DNA from: Streptomyces sp. NA04227
GTDB taxonomy: Bacteria; Actinomycetota; Actinomycetes; Streptomycetales; Streptomycetaceae
Assembly: GCF_013364195.1 (NCBI RefSeq)
Contig: NZ_CP054918.1
Location: 1,229,001-1,293,000, forward strand
Length of the DNA stretch: 64,000 nucleotides
Direction: 5' to 3'
The number at the start of each line of letters is the position of its first letter. Positions within the stretch are counted from its first letter, which is position 1. Of the stretch, positions 32,405 through 42,016 are shown piece by piece. Under the pieces are notes generated by a model. That model was not told where the DNA came from and did not search any database. It was given only the letters and a program-made list of their open reading frames with translations. Position numbers and translations under genes: made by a program.

Positions 32405-32675
32405 GCGCGGTGCCCTTCCACCCTGTCTCGCCGTGAGGTGCTGGTGTCCTTGCTCGTCCTTCCCGTGGGCGGGACGCCCTGGCTGAGCAGAGATTATGAC
32501 CCGTCCAGGAACGTACGAACGATTTTCCGCAAAGAATCACGGCCACTCCGCAATGTGCCGCCGCAGTGAGCAAAAGAGCGGCCCCCTTCAACCTGTGGCC
32601 ATCCTGAACCTGCCCCCCGTTGACTCTCCGCTGCCAGCCTTGACCCGTACGTGACGTCAGACACGAGGAGTAGCC

Positions 32676-33560
32676 GTGCTCACACGCGCAGCAGTCGCCA
32701 CCACTACCGCCGCGATCTCAGCCGTCGTGTTCCTGCAGCCCGGGGCTCCCGCCCAGGCCGCGCCGTCCGCCAGGGCCGCCGAGGAGATCACCGTCATCTC
32801 GCACCGGGGCGCCTCCGGCCATGCGCCGGAGAACACGCTCGCCGCCGTCGACAAGGCACGTGAGCTGGGCTTCGACTGGGTCGAGAACGATGTGCAGCGC
32901 ACCAGGGACGGCGAACTCGTCGTGCTGCACGACACGGACCTGAAGCGCACCACGGACGTGGAGCAGGTCTTCCCCGACCGCTCCCCGTGGAAGGTCGCCG
33001 ACTTCACCGCCGCGGAGATCGCCCGCCTGGACGCGGGCAGCTGGTACGGCCAGGAGTACGCGGGCGCCCGGGTGCCCACACTGAAGCAGTACCTGGAACG
33101 CGTCGACGAGAACCGGCAGAAGCTCCTCCTGGAGATCAAGGCGCCGGAGCTCTACCCGGGCATCGAGAACGACGTGCTGCGCGTCCTCGGCGAGCAGAAC
33201 TGGCTCGACGCCTCCCACCTGGCCCGCCGCCTGGTGGTGCAGAGCTTCAGCGCGCCCTCGCTGCGCACCCTGCACGCCGAGCGCCCGGACGTCGTCACCG
33301 GCTTCCTCGGCGCTCCCCCGGTCTCGGAACTCGGCGCGTACGGACAGTTCGCGGACCAGATCAACCCGAGCGCGGCCACGCTGACGGCGGGCTACGTGGA
33401 CGCGGTGCACGCGGTGCGCGGCGCGCACGGCAAGCCGCTGACGATGTCGACCTGGACCGTCAACGACGCGCAGACCGCGCGCCGGGTCGCGGGCTACGGC
33501 GTCGACGGGATCATCACGAACGTTCCCGACGTGGTGCGCGACGCCATCTCGTCGAGCTGA
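32676..33560 (+). CDS. Secreted glycerophosphodiester phosphodiesterase
   Basis: This 294-residue protein has a signal peptide (cleavage near AQAAPSA) and a GDPD TIM barrel. The catalytic and metal residues are visible: HRGASGHAPENT with H43, R44 and E52; E70 and D72; HD at 85-86; and LLEIKAPE. It hydrolyses deacylated phospholipids or wall glycerophosphates outside the cell, supplying glycerol phosphate. GTG start with GAGGAG upstream. Confidence 0.92.
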   Translation: MLTRAAVATTTAAISAVVFLQPGAPAQAAPSARAAEEITVISHRGASGHAPENTLAAVDKARELGFDWVENDVQRTRDGELVVLHDTDLKRTTDVEQVFPDRSPWKVADFTAAEIARLDAGSWYGQEYAGARVPTLKQYLERVDENRQKLLLEIKAPELYPGIENDVLRVLGEQNWLDASHLARRLVVQSFSAPSLRTLHAERPDVVTGFLGAPPVSELGAYGQFADQINPSAATLTAGYVDAVHAVRGAHGKPLTMSTWTVNDAQTARRVAGYGVDGIITNVPDVVRDAISSS

Positions 33561-33582
33561 GCCGTACCGCCCGGGTCGCGGC

Positions 33583-33637
33583 GAGGGAGGGTGCCGTCGG
33601 GACGGCTGAGGCTGAGGGAGGGATGCCGTCCGGACGG
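33583..33637. repeat. Imperfect tandem repeat with CCGTCnGGACGG hairpins
   Basis: GAGGGAGGG-TGCCGTC-GGGACGG occurs twice with a 31-base period after the GDPD gene. Each copy can fold as a small hairpin and may end that transcript. Confidence 0.55.
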
Positions 33638-33707
33638 TGGGTTCGTGTCGGGGGCCCGCTGTCCGGACCGCGGGGGCACTGTCAGTGGCGGTGCCTACGG
33701 TGGTCGT

Positions 33708-34349
33708 ATGAAGAGTGAGAACGCCGCGGGGTCCGGTGCCAGTGTTGATGCCGGTATCGAGACCGGTGTCAATGCCGGTCTCGATGCCGGTGAGGACGGC
33801 CGGGGTGGGCGGCGGCTGGTCTGGACGGTGCGTGCCACCGACATCGGTCCCCTGCTGCTCGCCGCGACGGAGCAGGGCCTGGTCAATGTCGTCTTCCATG
33901 CCACGGACCGCGTCCGCGACCGGGCACTGGAACGGCTGGCCGCACGGCTGGGAACCGAGCCTGTGCACGAACCCTCCTCGGACCTGCTGGCGGAGCCGAT
34001 ACGCCAGCTCGATGCCTACTTCGCGGGCCGCCTGCACGCGTTCACGCTGCCCCTGGACTGGCGGATGCTCTCGGGAGCCCGGGGCTTCAACCGGCAGGTG
34101 CTCGAAGAGCTGACGGCCGGGGTGCCGTTCGGCAGCGTGGCGGGGTACGGGGACCTGGCGGCGAAGGTCGGGCAGCCCGCTGCCGCGCAGGCGGTCGGCG
34201 TGGCCATGGGCTCCAACCCGCTGCCGGTGGTGGTGCCCTGCCACCGTGTGGTGGAGAGGGACGGTGGCATCGGCGGTTTCGGCGGCGGGCTGGAGACCAA
34301 GCGTCAGCTCCTCGCCCTGGAAGGAGTCCTGCCGCAGCCGCTGTTCTGA
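33708..34349 (+). CDS. ogt: Methylated-DNA-[protein]-cysteine S-methyltransferase
   Basis: This 213-residue suicide repair protein removes O6-alkyl groups from guanine. It shows the DNA-binding helix GFNRQVLEELTAGVPFGSVAGYGDLA, the active site VVPCHRVV and the C-terminal GGIGGFGGGLETKRQLLALEG. The first ~30 residues are a low-complexity Gly/Asp/Asn stretch from GATGCCGGT-type repeats. ATG at 33708 was chosen; open frame upstream is not family-like. It is apparently monocistronic. Confidence 0.92.
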   Translation: MKSENAAGSGASVDAGIETGVNAGLDAGEDGRGGRRLVWTVRATDIGPLLLAATEQGLVNVVFHATDRVRDRALERLAARLGTEPVHEPSSDLLAEPIRQLDAYFAGRLHAFTLPLDWRMLSGARGFNRQVLEELTAGVPFGSVAGYGDLAAKVGQPAAAQAVGVAMGSNPLPVVVPCHRVVERDGGIGGFGGGLETKRQLLALEGVLPQPLF

Positions 34350-34461
34350 CGGCCGGGCGGAGAGACGGAGGTCCGGCCAACAGGGTTGTGCACGGTGGGG
34401 GTTTGGCCCGCGCGCGAGGTCGCCAGGATGAGAGGAAAGTCCCGGAGCGCGGAGGTGTGCG

Positions 34462-35363
34462 GTGCTGGTTGTTTCCGACGAGGTCGCTCAGGCACTGACG
34501 GCGGGCCGTCCGGTCGTCGCCCTGGAGTCGACGATCATCGCCCACGGCCTGCCCCGCCCGCGCAATCTGCGCGTCGCCCTCGAACTCGAAGCCCTCGTAC
34601 GCGAGGAGGGCGCGACACCCGCGACCATCGCCGTACTGGACGGACGCGCCCATGTCGGCCTCGACGAGGCGCAGTTGGAGCGAGTCGCCCAGGACGACAC
34701 GGTACGGAAGCTGAGCCACCGGGACCTGCCGCTCGCGACGGCGACGGGGGCCAGCGGTGCCACCACCGTCTCGGCGACCGCGCTGCTCGCCTCGCGCGCG
34801 GGAGTGCGCGTGTTCGCCACCGGAGGTCTCGGCGGGGTGCACCGCGACTGGACGTCGACCCAGGACGAGTCGGCCGACCTGGGACTGCTCGCACGGACCA
34901 GGATCACCGTGGTGTGCGCGGGTGTGAAGTCGATCCTCGACGTCCCGGCCACGCTGCAACGCCTGGAGACATTGGGCGTGGCGGTCGCGGGCTACGGAAC
35001 GGACCGTTTTCCCGGCTTCTACCTGACCGACTCGGGCAACCCGGTCGACTGGACACTGCACACACCCGAAGAGGTCGCCGCGGTCATGCGCGCCCAGGAC
35101 GCCCTGGGCACCGAGGACTCCGCACTGATCCTCGCCCGCCCGGTGTCCCGCGCCGAACAGCTCGACCCGGAGCTGCACGACCGGGTGTTGCACGCGGCGC
35201 TCGCCGAGTGCGAGGCGAAGGGCGTCAGCGGACAAGCGGTGACACCGTTCCTCCTGGAACGCCTCACCGAGGGCACGGCGGGGGCGTCTTTGGAGGCGAA
35301 CCTCGCCGCGGTACGGGGGAATGTGAGGCTGGCGGCGCGGGTCGCGGGTGCGTGGGTGCGGGG

Positions 35364-35367
<4 letters not shown>
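34462..35367 (+). CDS. psuG: Pseudouridine-5'-phosphate glycosidase
   Basis: This 301-residue enzyme cleaves the C-glycosidic bond of pseudouridine 5'-phosphate to ribose 5-phosphate and uracil. Family features: VVALESTIIAHGLPRPRN near the N-terminus, RDLPLATATGASGATTVSAT, FATGGLGGVHRD, VVCAGVKSILD with a conserved Lys, and GYGTDRFPGFYLTDSG. The GTG at 34462 follows GGAGG. The stop overlaps the GTG of the next kinase gene, giving a coupled pseudouridine catabolic pair. Confidence 0.95.
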
Positions 35368-36536
<1,169 letters not shown>

Positions 36537-36753
36537 AAGGCCGACCGGAGGGCGTATACGACACGGCACGCTGCCGGTCATGCGTGACGACGGGAGGCGG
36601 GAGGCGGCAGGCGATAACGGAATCGGTCACACAATGTGCCTGGTTGCTCACCAAAAACGGAGCGGAACCTTCCGTTCCCACAGGCCTGAACGGCGTTCTT
36701 CGCCGGGTGGCAGACTTGCCCGCCAAGTGCAGTCCACAGCGCGAGGAGCCCAG

Positions 36754-37881
36754 ATGTCCATGGCCGGCAACCTACGGAAGGTCGGTAGCCTTCGAGGGGT
36801 CGACAGCCTTCGGAGGGTCGCCCGCCTCGCCCGCAGGCGACCCCGGGTCGACCTCAGCCATCCGGCACGCTCGCCCCTCGGCTCCGCCGTGGTCAACTGC
36901 GTGACCTACCGGCGCGGCATACGCCAGTCCGGCAGCAGCGACGTCCGCGACGCCGTACGACACGTACGCAAGCACGGCGACGGATTCGTCTGGCTGGGCC
37001 TGCACGAACCCAGCGAGCGGGAGTTCGCGGACATCGCCGATCTCTTCGATCTGCACCCGCTGGCCGTGGAGGACGCCGTACTCGCCCACCAGCGGCCGAA
37101 GTTGGAGGAGTACGGCGAGACCCTCTTCGCCGTCTTCAAGACCTGCTGCTACGTCGACCACGCCCAACTCACCGCCACCAGCGAGGTGGTGGACACCGGC
37201 GAGATCATGGTCTTCGTCGGCCGGGACTTCGTGATCACAGTGCGCCACGGCCGGCACGGTTCGCTCGGCCACGTACGGGAGGACCTCGAAGCCTCTCCCG
37301 AGCAGTTGGCGAAGGGACCGGCGGCGGTGCTGCACGCGATCGCCGACCATGTGGTGGACGACTATCTCAAGGTCACGGAGTGCGTGCAGTCCGACATCGA
37401 CCAAGTGGAAATGGAGGTGTTCGCCAAGGACGGTGAGCGGGCCGACCCCGGGCGCATCTATCAACTGAAGCGAGAACTCCTGGAGTTCAAGCGGGCCGTC
37501 GTACCGCTGGGCCGCCCGGTCCAGACGCTGGCCACAGAGCCACCCCCGGTGGTCCCACCGGAGATACAGGCCTACTTCCGCGACGTGTCCGATCACCTGC
37601 TCCGGGTGGCCGAGCAGGTCGCCGCCTTCGACGAGCTGCTCAACTCGATCCTCCAGGCACATCTCGCGCAGGTGACCGTGGCGCAGAACGCGGACATGCG
37701 GAAGATCACCGCATGGGCGGCCGTGATCGCGGTGCCGACGATGGTCTGTGGCGTGTACGGCATGAACTTCGACTACATGCCCGGACTTCACGCGCGGTAC
37801 GGCTACGCGGTCCTGCTCGCCGTGATCGGCGCGCTCTGCTTCGGCCTCCACCGGGGCTTCCGCAGGAACGGGTGGTTGTGA
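36754..37881 (+). CDS. corA: CorA-family magnesium/cobalt transporter
   Basis: This 375-residue protein has the large cytoplasmic domain of CorA, with WLGLHEPSEREFADIADLFDLHPLAVEDA. Two C-terminal membrane helices carry the selectivity motif YGMNFDYMPG between them. It forms pentameric Mg2+ channels in the membrane. The ATG at 36754 follows GAGGAG; the first 35 residues contain repeated LR(R/K/G)V units and many arginines. It stands alone and is convergent with a CBS gene. Confidence 0.93.
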   Translation: MSMAGNLRKVGSLRGVDSLRRVARLARRRPRVDLSHPARSPLGSAVVNCVTYRRGIRQSGSSDVRDAVRHVRKHGDGFVWLGLHEPSEREFADIADLFDLHPLAVEDAVLAHQRPKLEEYGETLFAVFKTCCYVDHAQLTATSEVVDTGEIMVFVGRDFVITVRHGRHGSLGHVREDLEASPEQLAKGPAAVLHAIADHVVDDYLKVTECVQSDIDQVEMEVFAKDGERADPGRIYQLKRELLEFKRAVVPLGRPVQTLATEPPPVVPPEIQAYFRDVSDHLLRVAEQVAAFDELLNSILQAHLAQVTVAQNADMRKITAWAAVIAVPTMVCGVYGMNFDYMPGLHARYGYAVLLAVIGALCFGLHRGFRRNGWL

Positions 37882-38015
37882 TGACGGATTGATGCGGTGA
37901 CGGTCGAGGCACTGACGCGCTGAAGCGCTGAAGCGGCAATGTCAGTGGAGTGGCAACGGCCTGCCGGGCCGACGAAGTCGGGTCCGATCCGTGCCCGCCG
38001 GACCCGGGTCCTCGT

Positions 38016-38047
38016 CAGACCGGCCAGACGGCCAGACCGTCGGTCTG
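38016..38047. terminator. Hairpin between convergent corA and CBS genes
   Basis: CAGACCG and CGGTCTG form overlapping inverted repeats at 38016-38022, 38033-38039 and 38041-38047. Confidence 0.5.
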
Positions 38048-38060
38048 CGTGAGGAGAGCG

Positions 38061-38480
38061 TCAGGTGCGCGCGTAGATGCTCTCCACCCAGTCCGCGAGC
38101 TGATGCTCGCTCAACTCGGCCGCCAGGTCCGCCTCACTGATCATGCCCACGAGCTTCTTGTCGCGGATGACCGGCAGCCGGCGGATGCGGTGGTCCTTCA
38201 TCTCGCCGAGGACCTCGGACACATCGGCGCCCGCGTCGATCCAGCGGGGCGTGCCCTTGGCCATCTCACCGGCGGTGGTCTGGGCGGGGTCGTGCCCCAT
38301 GGCCACACAGCCCACGACGATGTCGCGATCGGTGAGGATTCCGCACAGCCGCTCGTTCTCGTCGCTGATGGGCAGAGCGCCGACATCGAGTTCGCGCATC
38401 AACTGCGCGGCGCGGTCCAGGGTTTCATGGGCGGGAATCCACTGGGCCCCGGGGTTCATGATGTCTGCAGCGGTGGTCAT
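38061..38480 (-). CDS. Tandem CBS-domain protein
   Basis: This 139-residue protein has two CBS domains: residues about 6-60 (IMNPGAQWIPAHETLDRAAQ, LCGILTDRDIVV) and 70-130 (DAGADVSEVLGEMKDHRIRRLPVIRDKKLVGMISEADLA). Stand-alone CBS pairs bind adenine nucleotides and regulate partner proteins; no partner is adjacent. ATG at 38480 after GGGAGG. Confidence 0.92.
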   Translation of the reverse strand: MTTAADIMNPGAQWIPAHETLDRAAQLMRELDVGALPISDENERLCGILTDRDIVVGCVAMGHDPAQTTAGEMAKGTPRWIDAGADVSEVLGEMKDHRIRRLPVIRDKKLVGMISEADLAAELSEHQLADWVESIYART

Positions 38481-38539
38481 GCAGTGCCTCCCGGTACGGC
38501 CGGCGCGGCGCGGGACGCGTCGCAAATCCCGGCTTCTTC

Positions 38540-38665
38540 ATTGTGGGGGCGGGGCGGGTGGCCCGCATGTGCGGAGAGGGCGGGGCGGTCGTGGGGTGGG
38601 GTGGAGGGCGTGGGTGGGGTGGGGGCGGGGCGGGGGGGGAGCCCCCCCGGGGGGAGAGAGCAGAA
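38540..38665 (+). other. G-run-rich stretch, possible G-quadruplex
   Basis: More than eight runs of three to eight Gs occur within ~110 bases. They end in a G7-AG-C7 inverted repeat around 38633-38648 and a further C7G6 run. The stretch lies between the CBS gene start and the 3' end of the uridine-kinase-like gene. Confidence 0.6.
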
Positions 38666-38745
38666 CTTCGGAGCGGAACGCGACTTCAGGGACTGCCAGA
38701 TGATCGGCGGATCGTCGCAGGGCCCCAGCCCCCGGCCAACGCCCC

Positions 38746-39378
38746 TCACCCACTCCACGCCGGATGCCGCGGATCATCGGCCCGTACCACCACGTCCGCC
38801 GCGGCCGTCGGATCCGCCTCCGCCTCGTAGCGCGCCAGGGCCGGGAGGGTCCACTGCTGTTCCTCGGGGGTGCGGCGGCGCAGGGCTGCCGGGGAGAGTC
38901 GTAGGTGGGCGGTGAGGTCGAAGGGGAACCAGTGGTGCAGGAGCATCGGCCCGTGCAGCAGGAGTACGCCTCCGGGTGGGAGTGTGACGTATGGGCTGCG
39001 GGTGGCGCGGTCGGTGGCCGGGTCCCAGAGGTCGGGCAGGACGCGTCCGTCGCCGCCCGGTTCCAGCGGAGTGAAGACCTCACGCCAGAGGGCCTTGATG
39101 TCGAACCAGCCGTCGAAGTACGAGTCGGGGTCCTGGTGACCGAACTCGAAGCGCAGGGAAGCCGGACGCAGAAAGCCTTCGGTGCCGATCACCGCGGCCG
39201 GGCGGCCACGCAGGCGCAGTTCCTCGGCGATGCGTTGGGCGAGTGCCTCCGGTTGCGCCGCGGGGGCGCCGTCGAGGGCCATGCGCGGGCGCGTGCCGCC
39301 GTCGTCCGGTTCGACGGCGAGCAGCCGGTCGGCGAGTGTCGCGCCGAGCCTTTCCCAGGTGATGGCTTCGAGTCGCAT
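38746..39378 (-). CDS. Uridine kinase-like protein with degenerate P-loop
   Basis: This 210-residue protein resembles actinobacterial proteins annotated as uridine kinase: MALDGAPAAQ at the P-loop position, FDIKALWREVFTPLEPGG, RSPYVTLPPGGVLLLHGPMLL and FDLTAHLRLSPAALRRR. The Walker A lysine and GK(S/T) are absent (DGAPAAQPEALA instead of GxxGxGKS), so normal ATP-dependent kinase activity is doubtful. The start lacks an evident strong ribosome-binding site. Confidence 0.75.
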   Translation of the reverse strand: MRLEAITWERLGATLADRLLAVEPDDGGTRPRMALDGAPAAQPEALAQRIAEELRLRGRPAAVIGTEGFLRPASLRFEFGHQDPDSYFDGWFDIKALWREVFTPLEPGGDGRVLPDLWDPATDRATRSPYVTLPPGGVLLLHGPMLLHHWFPFDLTAHLRLSPAALRRRTPEEQQWTLPALARYEAEADPTAAADVVVRADDPRHPAWSG

Positions 39379-39685
39379 CCGGTCATCATGCCGCGCTGTT
39401 CGGCGGCTCGGGGCGCCGTAGGGCTGGGGTATCGCGCACGGAAACTCCGCTCCGTCCAGTCCTTGCGGTGGTGTCCTGGCCGCTCCCGGCCGACACTCTC
39501 ATGGTCACGTGTTTTCGATTCTCCGATTCCCTACCCCCCTCGGCTCCCTCGACTCCCTCACTCCGCGACTCCGCGACCTCGCGACCCGGACCGCGGCACC
39601 GCTTACGGACCCACCCCCCACCCACACACCATTCCCCTCCCCCTCCCTCCACTCCCCTCCCGCCCAACACCTCCCCGGAGCAGTC
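39379..39685. other. Low-complexity intergenic region
   Basis: These 307 bases have no convincing gene. The plus strand is strikingly C/T/A-rich from 39525 to 39670 (CCTCGACTCC-like repeats, then runs of ACCC and CTCC) with almost no G. It probably contains the promoter of the DUF1772 gene. Confidence 0.5.
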
Positions 39686-40165
39686 ATGATCGACGGACCG
39701 TATTTTGTACTCACCGTGCTGGGCGCGCTGTTCTGCGGTGTGGTGGCCGGAGTCTTCGTCGCGTTCTCGACGTTCGTGATGCGGGGGCTCGCCGCGCTCC
39801 CGTCGGCCCGTGGCATCGCCGCGATGCAGGCGATCAACGTGGCGGCGGTGCGGGTGGGGTTCATGGTGTTCTTCCTGGGCGCGGCGGCACTGAGCCTCGT
39901 CCTGGCGATCATCACCCTGATTCAGTGGCCGGACGAGGGCAGCATCGAACTGCTGCTGGGTGCCGCCCTCTACCTGGCCGGGTGCTTCGGCGTGACGGTG
40001 ACGGCGAACGTGCCCCGTAACAACGTGTTGGCGGAGCTCGACCCCGAGTCACCGGAGAGCGAGGAGTACTGGCACACGTACCTCGCCGAGTGGACCGCCT
40101 GGAACCACATCCGCGCCGGCGCCGCGCTGGCGGCCTCCGCCTGCTTCCTCCTCGCCATCGCCTGA
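39686..40165 (+). CDS. DUF1772 (anthrone oxygenase-like) membrane protein
   Basis: This 159-residue protein has four membrane segments and DUF1772 features: GVFVAFSTFVMRGLAALP, AMQAINVAAVRVGFMV, NVPRNNVLAELDP and the late WTAWNHIRAGAALAAS. The family includes fungal anthrone oxygenases, but most bacterial members are uncharacterised. The ATG at 39686 follows GGAG by six bases. An upstream extension is Pro/Thr-rich and non-conserved. Confidence 0.87.
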   Translation: MIDGPYFVLTVLGALFCGVVAGVFVAFSTFVMRGLAALPSARGIAAMQAINVAAVRVGFMVFFLGAAALSLVLAIITLIQWPDEGSIELLLGAALYLAGCFGVTVTANVPRNNVLAELDPESPESEEYWHTYLAEWTAWNHIRAGAALAASACFLLAIA

Positions 40166-40202
40166 GAGGGCGCGCCCACCCGAAGCCGAGCCCGCGCACG
40201 AG

Positions 40203-40240
40203 CCCCCGCCCGCACCCGCACCCGCACCCGCACCCGGAAG
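40203..40240 (+). repeat. CCGCAC hexanucleotide repeat
   Basis: About five perfect copies of CCGCAC lie between the DUF1772 gene and gltD. Confidence 0.8.
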
Positions 40241-40335
40241 CACTCCCCACACCCAAAGCGCCCAATCCACCCAACCGCCGTATCGTGGCCCAAGGGGCAC
40301 CCGAAAGCGTCTCCGCTACAGCTAGGGAAACCCCC

Positions 40336-41823
40336 ATGGCCGACCCCAAGGGTTTTCTCCACACCCCGCGCAAGGACTGGCCGCGCCGTCCCGTCGAGGA
40401 GCGGGTCGGGGACTGGGACGAGGTGTATGTGCCCGGGGGCCTGCTGCCGATCATCGCGGAGCAGGCGGACCGGTGTATGGACTGCGGGGTGCCGTTCTGC
40501 CATCAGGCGTGCCCGCTCGGGAATCTGATCCCGGAGTGGAACGACCTGGTGGCGCGGGACGACTGGCAGGACGCCTCGGACCGGCTGCACTCGACGAACA
40601 ACTTCCCCGAGTTCACCGGGCTGCTGTGTCCGGCGCCCTGTGAGTCGGGGTGTGTGCTGGCGATCAATCAGCCCGCGGTGACGATCAAGAACGTGGAGGC
40701 GGCGATCGCGGACCGGGCCTGGGCCGAGGGGCTTGCCCCGGCGCGTCCGCCGGACCGTCTTTCGGGGCGCACGGTGGCGGTGGTCGGCTCGGGGCCCGCC
40801 GGTCTGGCGGCGGCACAGCAGCTGACGCGGGCGGGGCACACGGTCGTGGTGTACGAGCGCGACGACCGGCTCGGCGGTCTGATGCGGTACGGGATTCCGA
40901 GTTTCAAGATGGAGCGGCGCCATCTGGAGCGCAGACTGCGGCAGTTGGAGGAGGAGGGCACGCGGTTTCGGGTGTCGACCCGGGTGGGCCGCGATGTGGA
41001 CGCGGCGGAGTTGCGTGCGCGGCACGACGCGGTCGTACTGACGGTGGGTGCCACCGCGTCACGTGAACTCCCCTTGCCCGGGCGGGGGTTGAGTGGGATT
41101 CATCAGGCGATGGAGTATCTGCCGCTGGCCAACCGGGTGGGCGAGGGAGACTTCGCTGTCTCGCCGGTCGACGCGGCGGGCCGGCATGTGGTGATCGTGG
41201 GCGGCGGTGACACGGGCGCGGACTGTCTGGGCACCGCGGTCCGGCAGGGCGCGGCGTCCGTGACGCAGTTGGACATCTATCCGCAACCGGCTCAGGGGCG
41301 CGACGAGTTGGCCGAGCCCTGGCCGACGCATCCGAAGGTCTACCGTCTGACGGCCGCGCACGAGGAGGCGGGCGCCCTGCGCTCGGCGCCCGCGGCCGAT
41401 GCGGATGCCCGGCTGTTCGCGGCGTCGACGGTGCGGTTCACGGGGGACGCCTCGGGTCATGTGCGTGAGGTGCATCTGGTGGAGGTGGATGGGGGGCGCC
41501 GGGTGAAGGAGGGTTCGGAGCGGGTGCTCGGGGCCGATCTGGTGCTGCTGGCCCTGGGGTTCACTGGTCCGGATCCGGATGACGGGATCGCCGAGCAGCT
41601 GGGTCTGCGGATGGACGCGCGCGGTACGTACGTACGGGACGAGGGGTTCGCGACCGGTGTGCCGGGGGTGTTCGTGGCGGGGGATGCCGGGCGCGGGCAG
41701 TCGTTGATCGTCTGGGCGATCGCGGAGGGTCGCTCGGTGGCGGCGGCGGTGGACCGCATGCTGACGGGCCACGACCGGCTTCCGCGGCCGGTCGGACCGT
41801 TCGACCGGCCGATGGCCGCGTAG
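40336..41823 (+). CDS. gltD: Glutamate synthase small subunit-type oxidoreductase
   Basis: This 495-residue protein has the two N-terminal [4Fe-4S] cysteine sets (C47-x2-C50-x4-C55-x3-C59 and C98-x3-C102-x3-C106). It also has an FAD site (VAVVGSGPAGLAAAQQLTRAGH) and an NADPH site (VVIVGGGDTGADCLGTA). It moves electrons from NADPH to the GltB large subunit. No gltB is adjacent here, so its partner is encoded elsewhere or it serves another acceptor. ATG at 40336. Confidence 0.9.
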   Translation: MADPKGFLHTPRKDWPRRPVEERVGDWDEVYVPGGLLPIIAEQADRCMDCGVPFCHQACPLGNLIPEWNDLVARDDWQDASDRLHSTNNFPEFTGLLCPAPCESGCVLAINQPAVTIKNVEAAIADRAWAEGLAPARPPDRLSGRTVAVVGSGPAGLAAAQQLTRAGHTVVVYERDDRLGGLMRYGIPSFKMERRHLERRLRQLEEEGTRFRVSTRVGRDVDAAELRARHDAVVLTVGATASRELPLPGRGLSGIHQAMEYLPLANRVGEGDFAVSPVDAAGRHVVIVGGGDTGADCLGTAVRQGAASVTQLDIYPQPAQGRDELAEPWPTHPKVYRLTAAHEEAGALRSAPAADADARLFAASTVRFTGDASGHVREVHLVEVDGGRRVKEGSERVLGADLVLLALGFTGPDPDDGIAEQLGLRMDARGTYVRDEGFATGVPGVFVAGDAGRGQSLIVWAIAEGRSVAAAVDRMLTGHDRLPRPVGPFDRPMAA

Positions 41824-41904
41824 CCGGACGGACTCCCGCGTACCGGCGGACGCCACACACGGGGCTCACCGCACCGACGGACTCACCGGACCGGCGAGGA
41901 CGGC

Positions 41905-41990
41905 TGTACCTGCATCTGTGTTACGTGCACGGCTGCACCTGCAGCTGCACTACGTACACGTCTGTACCTGCATTTGTACCTACGCTCCCC
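41905..41990. repeat. 29-bp imperfect tandem repeat between convergent genes
   Basis: Three consecutive units begin at 41905, 41934 and 41963, each starting TG(T/C)ACCTGCA and containing TACGT(G/A)CAC in the first two. The sequence is AT-richer than its surroundings and contains ACGTGCAC and CTGCAGCTGCA palindromes. Confidence 0.8.
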
Positions 41991-42016
41991 CAACTCCCCC
42001 AACTCCCCCTCCCACC

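Noticed and set aside
34386..35363. A frame continuous with the pseudouridine kinase running through psuG
   Set aside because: The part inside psuG is an out-of-frame reading. The GTG overlapping the psuG stop is a better start.
41905..41990. Whether the 29-bp repeats form a CRISPR array
   Set aside because: The units are directly adjacent and diverged, with no unique spacers and no cas genes nearby.
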